From Aristolochia californica (lineage: Eukaryota > Streptophyta > Magnoliopsida > Piperales > Aristolochiaceae): a stretch of DNA of 64,000 nt. Where the stretch lies: contig JARWKL010000010.1 of NCBI GenBank assembly GCA_029961685.1, forward strand, positions 8,019,931 to 8,083,930, given 5' to 3'. Position 1 is the first letter of the stretch. Each line of letters starts with the position of its first letter. Positions 51,937 to 62,832 of this stretch are shown in pieces. The translations under genes were made by a program, and so were the position numbers. Below the pieces are notes generated by a model that was given only the letters and a program-made list of their open reading frames with translations, did no database searches and was not told the DNA's origin.

Positions 51937-53430
51937 ATGGAATAAGACGCACTTGAAGGAGTTCATGAGCCGCCATGGCCGAGTCAAGAATATTCCGGCC
52001 TTTGATGAAGGCACTCTGATACGGCTGGATAATCTGTGGAAGGACCTTTCTGAGGCGGTTAACCAACAACCGCGCGATTACTTTGTAGGGGTTGGTGGTG
52101 AGGCTGATGGGTATGAAATCGGAGGGAGCTCGGCATTGGTTTTCTTGGGAACTAAGGCTATGAAGATCTAAGCACCCGATATGTGATACCACAGTTGTAG
52201 AAATTATTGGCAAAGGCGTAGACATCATCACGGATTGCCTACCAGCAATGTATGTAGAATTCCCTATTAAACCCATCAAGTGTAGGGGCATGGTTAGTGG
52301 GTAGGCCAAGAGCTGCATCTTCGATCTCCGCATGGGAAAAAGGAAGTTCCAAAGTATTGGCCGAGCTGGGGCTAATATGCTAGAATATAGGCATGTCAAA
52401 CTGGTCCTCAGTGTAAAGATCTACAAAAAATCTCACCATAGCATTAGTAATGGAGGGTCGGTCTGAACTCACTTGTCCCTCACTATTGAGGGAGGTGATT
52501 CGGTTAACCCTCCAACGGGTCGAGGCGATGGAGTGGAAGAACCTTGAGTTTCCATCACCCTCGGCCAACCAGTGAAATCCGGCACGCTGTTTTCAGATAA
52601 TAGTTTCATTATAAGTCAAGTTTTGAAGATTACAAGTGAGATCAATACGAAGAGAATATTCAGAGTTTAAAAAGGACCTTTGTTCCTCGAGTTGGTCCAG
52701 GGTGGTGATTCGACTGAGGAGAGAATTCTTCAAACAGGAAGCAGCACAACGGCATTCAGAAGACCAGGCCTTAATGCGAGCCTTAAGAGACTTGAGTTTG
52801 AGCGGGAAGTTCCATCCCGGGTTGGGGTTGGCAGGAAGAGAAAGCCACCAATCCTTGATTTTGGAGTCAAAGTCGGTTTCTCAGAGCCAATGGTTCTCGA
52901 AGCAGAAAAAAGAGTGCCCCCACTGCTGGAATTTTGTGTCAATGAGGATTAGCCAGTGGTCCAAACAAATCCAATTTAGCACCGTGCCAGTGGTGCTAGG
53001 ATAGAGGTGTAGCCAGCTGGAGTTTGCAAGAAACCCATCGAGCTTTGATAGGATGGGAAGTTGTTGTTCGTTGTTCCAGGTGTACGTCTTCCCAGAGAGA
53101 GGAATTTCAGATAGCTCAAGACTCCCAATGAGATCGCCGAAGGCTCTCATAGTGGAGGTGGTCCTTCTAGCAGGGGGGAAATTTTTCATGGCAATGGCAA
53201 GTAGCATTGAAATCTCCGGCTAGGATCCATGGTAGGCTCCACTACTGAGAGATGCTCAGAAATTCATCCCAAAATTTGGCATGGTCTTGATAAATTGTGG
53301 GACCATAGATGCCAGCAATGGCCCAACAGTGCCCCAAAACCCGGTCTTTCAGACGAAGTCCAATGGAGTATGTAGTCAGCACAAATTGGAGGGTTTCAAT
53401 GTGGTTTGGGTTCCAAATGACAACCATCAA
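51937..53430 (-). pseudogene. Second LINE: endonuclease (partial) and RT N-terminus
   Basis: The endonuclease part begins at MMVVIWNPNHIETLQ and includes HCWAIAGIYGPT, LAGDFNAT (decayed), KTYTWNNEQQLPILSKLDGF and LDHWLILIDTKF. It lacks the first 70-80 residues (SWNVRG and QETK blocks). RT N-terminal pieces follow: EGDGNSRFFHSIASTRWRVN, PISLTTNPYKVIARLLVNRL and QSAFIKGRNILDSAMAAHEL. Stops and shifts are frequent. Confidence 0.85.
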
Positions 53431-54753
53431 TTGCAGTGGAGGGGTGAAATGGAAAGGTAACCGTCAGACTGTTTGTCAGGGGGGTAGGTGGGGGTGATTT
53501 GAATTTTGAATGGGAGCCTCGACGGGGGATGGGTTTGAGTTGAAGGGAGGGGAAATGTGATCGAGTTGACCTTCTGAGTTAGGATTGGGCAGAGGGGAGA
53601 CCTCCATGTCGCCAAAGGTGAGCTGGACCCAGAAGGTGGCCGGTTCTGAGGAGAGTTTCAGGAGAAAGGAGGCGGTCATTTGCTGGGTAGGGCAGATAAA
53701 GAACTTAGCCTGTGAGAGGTCAGCCATGGATGCAGTGTCGTTGTCAATGTGTATCAGGGTGCCAAAGATATTGGCAATCCTTTCGATAGTGTGCCAACAC
53801 CATAGCTCCACCGGAATCCCGCGAGCAGTGACCCACTACCCTGGGGGGGCGCGAGTGATGGGAGGGGGACCAATCAAGGATTCCATCCACCGGACAGTTT
53901 GGTTGTTTGGTGGCCTCTTTGGTTAATGATATGTCTTCAACTGATTTGAAATGTAGGAGCCTTAGTTGATCAGAGATGTGGGATATTAGTGGAGTGTAGT
54001 TGAGGGATAAGTGAGTGGGACCCATTGACGGATAAAGTGTTTGGTGGAGGAGGGTGAGCGGCTGAGTACCAAAGCAGCAAAGCAAGGCAATGTGAACCGT
54101 CCGAAAAGGCTTGGGTTGGGAGGGTCGCGGTATGAGCTGGAGTAGGCGGTTTCGGAAGGCGTCCCACCCGAAGTCCGTGTTGGTAAGTTGAGGGATGAAC
54201 AGAATACCCATGATCCCACCTCCGCGACATTGGGTGATACAGTATTCTGGCCGGTCATGGTAGAGTTGGGTGGTGAGGTAGAAGACGAACTCGCCCATCC
54301 AGAGCTCCCTGGCGAAGCTTCTTCCAGTGCTGCTCCCACTGACTTTGTCAAAGAGCTTAATGAACCTTCATCCTCGGTTGGGACGGAGATGAATGATCTT
54401 CGACTTCCTGTCACAAACAAAATACAGATCGCCAGTCTAGATCTCTCGTGGGTTTTCCTGATAGTAGTGGTAGTCTTTCCGTACTTGCAGGAGAAGGTGG
54501 AGGGGTTGTTGGTCAAGGCTTGTGAAAGTCTTCTTTTAGTTGACCTGTTGGTGGCCGTCTGCCACTCACCAGTGTTGTCTTCCAATGACCCCCTCTTCAA
54601 AAGTCTTCCATTCTGCTGCAGCTGCTGAGTGAAATCCTGAGCACCGTCGAGGTCGCCACCTTGACCATTCCCAGGGGGGGGGGATGCGAAGGCGTGGAGA
54701 CGGAAGGGTGACCAAAGAGTCAGTCTGACCCAGAGGGTCTCCCAAGAATCCAC
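53431..54753 (-). pseudogene. Second LINE: ORF1 remnant
   Basis: It is spread over three frames. The N-terminal region (54753-53986) is Ser/Thr-rich with GEWQTATNRSTKRR, the middle (54298-53744) includes TDFGWDAFRNRLLQLIPRPS, and the C-terminal DUF4283-like part reads ELWCWHTIERIANIFGTLIH and MADLSQAKFFICP. After LPNPNSEGQL it passes straight into the truncated endonuclease, so the ORF1-ORF2 boundary has been lost by deletion. Confidence 0.8.
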
Positions 54754-54805
54754 ACAGCAACATTGTTTCTCTTACTCAATACTTTATGTTTTCATTCTCT
54801 TTCTT

Positions 54806-57540
54806 ATACAGAACAAATGGTTGAGCTTTAAATAAACAAGAACAAAGAAGAATAAGAAGATAAACACACTTCTATCTCCCTCCTTGCCAGCCTTTACAAG
54901 GGCTGTCTGAAGTCGTAGTTTACCAGACCCACTAGAATGTTTTTGCAAATTACTGTATCATGTAAAACAGTAACATAACAACAATTAGAGCTGCGTCTAT
55001 GAGGGGTTTCAAATTAATGGAGAAGATTATTGCTCTGAGACAGTTGGTCAAGTAAATATGAGAATGATAAACCAACACCGTGACCCAAAACCACATTAGG
55101 CGTAACCTCCAAAATGACAAAGCCAAAATTCAATAGTTCACTTCCAGAATCAAATGGGTGTAGGACAATGCAAACATTGGATGGTATTGGATCATCTCAC
55201 TTATAAACAGATAATAGGAATTGCAAATTGAAATATCCATAAAGTGGTGGACACTAATGAAACTTAAATAGCAGTGACTTCAACATCTTTATTTCAGAAA
55301 GAAGAGCACTCTTTTTTCATTAAAAAGAAAGGAAAAAATGGAAAAAAAATAGAAGAGCATTCCATTTTTTTCAGAAAGATAAAGAGTTTTATTGTGAGAA
55401 AAGACAGACTGCAAGGATTCCAAACAGCAAAAAAGTTGAAAACGGTAGCAACTATAGCAGGAGAGTAGGAAACATATCAAGAGCTAATATATGAGTCTCA
55501 CATTGAGGTGTCCAGGAATGCATATCCATGAGATGGAAACACCACACTCATGTCCTGAGTCTTCTATAAGAAACAGAGCAGTCACAGTGGTGCATCACAA
55601 TTGGAGGTTCATCTAATTGCATTTATGTAATCTCATTCAACAATGACAGCCACATCAAAGCGATCTTTGCAGTGTCTTCTATCATGAGATAAGTCTTTCC
55701 AGAAAATAAAAAGGTACTGATGATGACTAGAAATCAGTTTTGGTAAAAACAGAGTTCTAAAGTTTCCTGGGAAGATTATCAGGTCCTTAGTGCATTTCTC
55801 ATGGCATTATTAAATGACAAATGTTATTGACCTAAAGTTTGGACACAAAAATGTGAAACAAAAATGGAAATTAGAAACAATGTTAAATGCAAATAATATC
55901 AAAACACACTGGATGCACGGTACTAAAAATTAGAAAGCAATTTAACTTTTAAGTAACTAGATGCACATTACTCAAAATTTAGAATGCAATCTTTTTTTCT
56001 GGAGAATATGTAGAGTTATCTCCATGTGAGCAATGCACCTTCTATCTTTGTACTGAGTTTCATTTTTTTTCTAATGTTTCTTTTTGTATACCTTTGGCCT
56101 TGTTGTACAGTGGCCTTCATGTATCTTTTTTCTATAATCTTCAGTTCTCTTCTCTCATTCAATAAAATTCTCAGTATTTTCAAAAACATTGAAATGAAAT
56201 TTTGACCTTAACCAGTTCAAATTTTCGGTTTTAAGGTATTTCACTGCATTCGATATGAAGCAGAAGTGCTATAATTGGTGACTTTTGCTGACTAAGTTTG
56301 GCCAAAACAGAGATGTAAATTGTTCAAGCTTCTAAGCTCCCTAAACGTTTACTTGGCGTAAACTAGAGGCTCGCCTAAAAAATAACACTTTGAATCATGA
56401 ACTCTATGATTTCAAGCTAAGACATTAATTTTTTAGCCTAGTTTCTCAAACAATGTCAACAACTTCAAAATGCTTAAAGACAGAATGGCCCTCTATATCT
56501 TTAAGCTTTTCTCACTAATATGGAGGCATATAAGATTCAGAGAGTATGATCTGACAAAGTCATAATGTTCGACAGTACATATGCAAACATTAACACAACA
56601 ATAAGAACAACTATTTCCAGCAAATGCACCTTTACTTAAACGTGAATTGGACAGGATTTTTGTTTTAGTTTTAGAAAGGCAGGTAAAGGAATGATTATTT
56701 TAAGTTACCAAAAGGAATAACTGTTACATTGATTTTGTAATTACTGTGCTAACATCATACATGTATCCATGTCACAGTTGACTCTTGGATATTGTCAGTT
56801 CATAACCAGCAAACAGAGTATCAAAAACATCCATGCAAACAAAAGGGCATAGGTTCAGCATCTAATGGCAGGCCACACCATGTCATAAGCCTCCTTGATG
56901 AGCTTGGGAAAACCAGAAATAAGACATCTGAAAATTTATCCCTATGTACAATCAACTGCTATGGATCCACAAGATGTATCTTGAGTTCTTATCTGGTAGA
57001 AAAGAGAGAGATAGAAAAAGGCCTGTCCGCCGATAAAGGGACAAGAGATGGTTGAGCAAACGAAGCACCTCAGATATACAGGATGAAACTCCTTGCCAAC
57101 AGTGACATAAAGTGGAGATTTTGGGAATACGAAATGTAATGTTTTTTGTTTCTTTTTGGTGTGCTATACCCAATAAAAGTTGAAACTTTAAAGTAACTTG
57201 AAACAAGTGCCATTTCTGTCATGTTTTCTTTAGTACTCATTTGGCTTTGAGAGAAAAGGGAGAGGAAATAAAATGCTTCTCTTATTTCGATGAGAGAAGA
57301 AGATAGGGGAAAAAGTAGAAGAGAAATATCGTTTCTTTTATTTTTATGTAGATAAAAATGACAAACAAATAATAATAATAATCAAGAGAGGGAAGCAGGA
57401 AGGGGTGTTAATCCATCTGAAACTAAAATTCAATTCCAAAAGAACATAATTCTTTTTATCAAGGTTCTCATTTTTTTGGTATGACACAAAGGGATAATGA
57501 GAACCAGATGTTGATTGAATCTATAGCTTTTGACTCTCCG
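54806..57540. other. AT-rich stretch, no gene recognised
   Basis: This is non-coding sequence with A- and T-runs (for example 55310-55395). Frames are short and unlike known proteins. A T-rich segment around 56040-56180 ending AATAAAATTCTCAGTA resembles a LINE or pseudogene 3' end but carries no domain. Confidence 0.4.
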
Positions 57541-57840
57541 TTATTCTAAAAAAAGAAAGAGTGAGAGAGAGAATCTTCTTACCTTGTATAGTTGTTCCAA
57601 GTTTACAATATTTTGCAGCTCAAAGTTCTTCATTTGTAAAGCTACTTTCAAAACTGTTTGTGTTGTGATAAGGCATAACTCTCTCTTATGACTAAATTCT
57701 CCCTTGACTGTATTAATTATTAATAAAATCAAATATAGCCAATTATTGAAGACCTCACTGTAGACAATGTGAAGAACCAATATTGAAAAACGGTGTAGTC
57801 GATATGAACAGATGGAGGAGTTTACAGAAAATGCTGACAT
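57541..57840 (-). other. Open minus frame ending at a donor-like site
   Basis: A 99-codon minus frame includes ALQMKNFELQNIVNLEQLYK directly before a good splice-donor match (CAAG then gtaagaag, donor G at 57586). It is not recognised. Part of the same stretch (57690-57790) resembles 59650-59725, which argues for a dispersed repeat rather than an exon. Confidence 0.25.
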
Positions 57841-58406
57841 TAGACGTTGAGGGAAGAAAGGAAACTTCTTTATGTGCTAATAAGAATGTCATGGTGCTAG
57901 GAGAGCTTCACAGAGGATCATATCTGCCATTGAGCAAAAGGAAGAGAGCCGGGGAATAAGAACCATGTGGCTGCTATCAAGGAGAAGAGGGACAAGATTG
58001 AAATAGACTGAATATTCGTCGTATTGTATTTATCCTTTTCCCATCAATAGAACTGTATAATCGCAGGGTGGTAAGCAAATCGTGATGAATTTGATTTAAT
58101 TTTCAACAGAAGACGTCATACAATTCCTTTTGGTAGTCCAGATATTATTCCAATTTTCTGCAGTGCTTTATCTCACTACACCTGGAATACGTATCCACAT
58201 GAATTTGAGGACTTCGCATCTGGTAAAGCTATTCAAGGTCTCTTTTTTTCTTTTCTTTAGCAATCGTTCGTATAACGAACAATTGAAGAAACCATCTAAT
58301 GAATGCATCAATGTCCAATCAAAATACCCTCTTAAAAAGAACTTAGTAAAGAAGGAATTTCGCACCATATAATTGGGGAAAAAGTCAAATTGGAAGAAGA
58401 GAAAAA
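57841..58406. other. No recognised feature
   Basis: This is non-coding sequence preceding the GC-richer segment. Nothing is recognised. Confidence 0.35.
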
Positions 58407-58820
58407 ATGGAAATCAGACAAGGAACTGCTGATCTAAAGGAGGAGAGGACTTACAATTCTGGATTCTGCTGGACGTTTGTTGTAATGGATGGAAGTTTCG
58501 TCCTTCGAAGCAATCTCCTGAAACTTCGTTTTGGTTTAGCTCTTCGTATGGCAACTATCCTCGGCGTCTGGCTCGTTTCTTCTATAAGAAAAGCGGAGAA
58601 GATCGATTACAGAGAAGGAAAGCTCTCGGTTTTTTCTCTGGAAAAGGGGAGGGAGAGTCGTGTTTTTTCCCTTCAGCGTCGTGAGGTTTTACCGACTCGG
58701 AACCGAGAACAGACTCAGAATTCCCATTTTCCGAGTCGATCGAGCGAGTCGGACGAGGAGTCGCCAGTCAGACTCGACCATTGTAGAAGGGTCAAGTCTA
58801 ACCCGAATCCGTCTCCCTAA
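58407..58820 (+). CDS. Unrecognised 137-codon ORF, GC-richer
   Basis: An open frame from ATG 58407 to TAA 58818-58820 stands out in base composition from the AT-rich DNA on both sides. It has a hydrophobic segment (RFGLALRMATILGVWLVSSI, about residues 41-60) and a charged Ser/Arg-rich tail. No family is recognised. The second half is full of the word CGAGT or its complement ACTCG, which continues past the stop codon to about 58890, so the frame may be an accident of a repeat or of a promoter/5' UTR. A first exon of a gene on either strand is another possibility. Confidence 0.25.
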   Translation: MEIRQGTADLKEERTYNSGFCWTFVVMDGSFVLRSNLLKLRFGLALRMATILGVWLVSSIRKAEKIDYREGKLSVFSLEKGRESRVFSLQRREVLPTRNREQTQNSHFPSRSSESDEESPVRLDHCRRVKSNPNPSP

Positions 58821-60547
58821 ATCTTAAGTTAAGCCAAATCGAGTCATGCACCAACTCGATGAGTCAGAAAACTATGGACTCGAATGAAACTAAAATGCGC
58901 CTAAGCGTCTTTTCTGTTGATCTAAACCTTCTTACAGGTTGAAACTTGGGTTTTTACTTTATTTGTTTGATTTAGAAAGAGAGGAAAATCAGGGGACACA
59001 TAAATGCCCGCCTTTGCAATACCTTGTATATTTGTTCAGTTGAAATCCAATTAAAATTTATTTTTATTGTTTTAAAAAAAATTATACTATTTTATATTAT
59101 TATTTACTTTATTATATTATCAATATTATCAAAACCGAACCAAACTAGCCAGTTCAACCAGGTTAAACCGGAATCAAACTCTTTTTTTATTCTTATTTAG
59201 GCAAAAATTAGTTTTATATTAAAATCAAATGACCCAACTGATTCGTCCGGTCCAACCACAAATTTGGACTAATTGAATTGGATCTAATATGATCATTATA
59301 GTGATTCTGAGTGGAGACCAAATACTTGTATAAAAACGTAAACTATTGGATTGTGTAAACAATTAACAAAATAAAAATATAATAAATCTAATACTAGCAT
59401 CAAACTTTGATCCAACTTATAGTTGAACCGTGTCTAACCGAATTAGATCAAAACCGGCCATCCTATCGATTTAATGGCCAATTTGGTTTTAGTAACATTG
59501 ATATTTATAATAATATTATTTCAATAGGTTTTCCTTCCAGATTTACAAAACATAAATTTCCCCACTAAGAGAGTTAGAAATGTTTCATTTACAAATAGCC
59601 ACTCTCAGGTTTCAAACTTTTTGGATAGTAATAAGACCAAAGTGTCTATTATGAACACATTCTCCCTTCACTACCTTAATTATAATTAATATGTGGTCAA
59701 TTACTTTCTAGCTTTAGACAATGGAGTTAAGGAAAATCGCTACTTCAACTATATAAAGGAGTTGAATAAAAAATTACAACAACAAAAAAATTATTGAGGA
59801 GAAGCCTTGTTGACCTCTTATTACTTGATCTATCGATCTCCATCAACCCCTTGATATAAAAAAACCCAGTTAAAAAAAATGTGAGAGTGAGAAAGAAGTT
59901 TCTTATGGGCACTCAAGATTCTCATGTAGAGCCTTTGTGTACATATTAAAACAAAAGAAGAACAAGTTTGTTTCAAAAACGAGCAATGCATTTCTTGGGG
60001 GATACTTATTCGAGTATAATCTATGATGATCAAGAAGAAGATCATAAGGAGTATATACCACAAGAAAAAAAAAACATTAAATGATTTTGCCACCACTAAA
60101 AGAGAGGGGTTTTACCCCCTTTCTTGGGTTTTTGAGTTGTACGATCCATACATGGGATTTGGTCTAGTTGAATGTAGTTCAATTGGTTGATATGATCTAA
60201 GTTTTATATGGTTCTTATAAAGATTAAATACAAGTAAAATTATTTCATAAATTTAACTGACATATGAGGTCTCAATCAGCTAAGAAATCCATCCTTGTCT
60301 CTCCTTACAATCTATACTTTTGAAAATTCAATTTCATTATATCCCTCTATAAATTTGAAAACTAAATTTTAAATGAATTTAAAAAATAAGTAAAAACTTC
60401 AAATATAAAAATAAATAGACTATCTCATCACATGCAACAAGGAATGACTTTGTCCAATTGAATGTCTATTGTTTGTTTACTAATACTTTCTACATTCAAC
60501 TTAATATGTCTCTATAATTTAAAAAATAACATAAGATAATAGTTGAT

Positions 60548-60586
<39 letters not shown>

Positions 60587-60944
60587 GTTACATTCTGATG
60601 GTCCTTAGTGGTAAATACATTTATCACAACCATTTCCTGCTAGCATTGGAGTTCATTTATATGGATTTCTATGTGCTTCAACTAACTCAGTGAGTGACTT
60701 GAGATGCCAACGCATTTGATATGTACAGTCACATAATTTTCTCCCTAAATGTAATGATTACATCTTTAAACAAATTTATCTTCTGTTACATTGACCTAAA
60801 AAAGTTCCTTTTAAGTATCGTATAAAATAAACAAAGAAAACTTTGAATTAAGTATATGAAATAGCGAAAACAAAATTTAACAACTATGTAAGGGAAACAT
60901 TAGGTTACCTCAATATATAGGTACTCAAGTCAACCAAATTAAAG
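58821..60944. other. AT-rich stretch, no gene recognised
   Basis: This is non-coding. It includes segments rich in AACCGG- and GGTTCAACC-like words (59130-59480), common in degenerate plant repeats, and a CA repeat at 60550-60579. A segment at 59640-59720 resembles 57690-57780. Confidence 0.4.
60550..60579. repeat. CA microsatellite, about 15 repeats
   Basis: An uninterrupted ACACAC run is followed by a short ATATAT run. Confidence 0.95.
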
Positions 60945-62332
60945 AGACCAAAATCTATCAAATTCTTTCTCTCAAAAGAAGTATATATTATGAAAAAATA
61001 TTATACTTGAATTAAAGTTATCAAACTCTACTTTCATAAGGAGAAAACATCTTGTCAATCTGATTTATATGTAAGGAGATATTAGCATTGGAGTCAGAAA
61101 CCATCAAGATACAAAAAGAAGAAGATATAATGGTCATAAAAGATTCAATAATGAAACTTTTTATGTCAAATTAGGTATAAAATAAAGCTCTTTGAGTCTA
61201 GTTTCTTAAAAAAAAAAAATTTTTGTGATTCTTCAACTAAAGGTCGGTTCTACCAAAAATCTCTCCTTTTTGTTATCTCTCTTTCTTATTATCTCTCTAT
61301 GCATTGGTGTGAATTGAGTTTCAAATTTCTCTTCTAATCAGAGATTTTTTTTCATAATTAATCACTTCACAATGTTCTCATTCAAGGTATGCAAAAATTT
61401 CCTTCTTCGATGTTGTTTTCAAGTTTTATGTTGTTGTTACTTGGTTGTGTATCATACGCTTCATCAACTTCGACAATTGTCGTCATCCCCCAAAAAAGTT
61501 ATACTTGGTCAAATTTATTAAGTTTTACCGTTATAGTCTCCCCTAAAAAAAGGTCATATTCTAGATTCATTTGGAAGTACGAGTTTTGCATTGTTAGCTC
61601 CTTCCAACTAAAGTTGTTTTCCTCCAGCATTTATTTAGTTTATCTTATTGTGTTTCCATCACTTCAAAGCAATGCTTAGACCTTAGGAGCGTGTCCAACA
61701 TCCAGCATGAATCAATTCTTTTATTCTTCACCCAATTGTGTTTGAGTGACCCTTAAACAACAAGTAGTGTCTTTGTGTAGTCCTAAAGTTTAACCATTTT
61801 TTCCGCCTTTAAAATTGAGTGGAGAGTGTTTCAAATAGTCACCATTTTGATTGGTGTATAGAGCTTTGTCGTATAGCTGGGAGTATATCCTTCTCCCACA
61901 TTGTGTTTTGTCCAAGTTGGGTCTCTATGTCATTTTTATCCTTAACTTGAGGGGGAGAGGTAGAAGAAGAAGTACAAGAAAGAGGTATTTTTTTCCATAA
62001 GTTGTGGTAATTTTTATGTGACCAAAATATTCAAAAAAAGGGGGAGAACAAATGATGAAGATTTAACATCTATGAAAAAATTTTAGCCAATGAAAATTAA
62101 AGACCAAGATTGAAGACCAAAAATCCTTTTCATTGCAAACTAAAGTTATAAACTCCAACTTGAGGGGGAGTGTTGAAGAGTAAATATGGAAGTGTTACAT
62201 GACTCTCATGGTAAGAAGTCTCACAAGGCCAGAATTAATACGATGAGTCTTATAAGAGTCTCATAGGAATAGGTCTCACAAAAGAGTCTTAGTGAAAGGT
62301 GTTTTAGTTATGTTAACTTTCTATTTATGTTC
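60945..62332 (+). mobile_element. 3' part of a relative of the 31435-33582 element
   Basis: 60945-61230 matches 32290-32590 (CCAAAATCTATCAAATTCTT, TGTCAATCTGAT, AAGGAGATATT, ATCATAAAAGATTC words in order). A purine tract CTTGAGGGGGAG at 62159-62170 precedes a partial LTR 62171-62332 (TGTTGAAGAGTAAATATGG...), which is broken off at CTATTTATGTTC. The 5' LTR is missing. The 900 bp between the shared block and the purine tract have no counterpart that I recognise in the other copy. No gag or pol is present. Confidence 0.8.
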
Positions 62333-62341
62333 ATTTGTTCA

Positions 62342-62832
62342 TGTTGGAAGATGGGCCCAAACCCAGATGACCAAGGAAGGCCCACATATCCAAGTGTATT
62401 GAAAGACGGACCCAAACCCATAAGATATGGACCCACCATGATCACATGAGTTGGTGGGACCCACCATGATCACGTGAAGTGGCATGATGAGTCATTACAC
62501 GAGTTGGAATCCTTATCACATAAGTTCGAAGATTTGGCACGAGTTGGAATCCTTATCACACGAGTTGGAAGATTTGGCAAATCTTCCTAGATTAATGTAA
62601 TTGATTTATCTTCCCTTGATTTATGTAGATTTGAATAATCATGATTGATGTAATTAGGTTTAAGTTCCAGGGGCATAATTGTAATACTGTAGTTTGATTA
62701 ATCTATAAATTGAGCTTCAGGGGAAGGGTTAGGATAAAAATTCCATAACCTCTTCTTCCTCCTGTTTTCACCCAATGGGTGCCTTTCTCTTTTTCTCTAT
62801 GAGCTAAATCCATGGAGTCCTGAAAATCAACA
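62342..62832 (+). repeat. LTR of another element (491 bp)
   Basis: It runs TGTTGGAAGATGGGCCC to TGAAAATCAACA. It shares GATGGGCCCAA and CATATCCAAGTGT with the LTR start at 19488. Inside are short direct repeats (GACCCACCATGATCAC twice; CACGAGTTGGAATCCTTATC twice). The sequence following it, TGGTATATTGAT, begins like a primer site (TGGTATCAGAGC) but diverges after six bases. TSD and second LTR lie outside the window or are absent. Confidence 0.72.

Larger units (their letters stand above)
44391..54793 (-). mobile_element. Second L1-type LINE, split by two insertions
   Basis: The 3' end is at the T-run 44391-44400 and the 5' end is near 54793. ATTCTCTTTCTT at 44379-44390 and at 54794-54805 is a 12-bp target-site duplication. 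A copia element (45993-50964 with its TSD) and a truncated plus-strand LINE (51580-51936) interrupt it. Removing them leaves about 5.1 kb, short of full length because part of the endonuclease and part of RT are deleted. It lies only 47 bp from the end of the first LINE. It is more decayed than that element. Confidence 0.88.

Noticed and set aside
61389..61679. Plus frame starting with a signal-peptide-like segment (MQKFPSSMLFSSFMLLLLGC)
   Set aside because: It lies within the internal region of a non-autonomous LTR element, has no recognised domain, and T-rich DNA easily encodes Leu/Phe/Ser runs.
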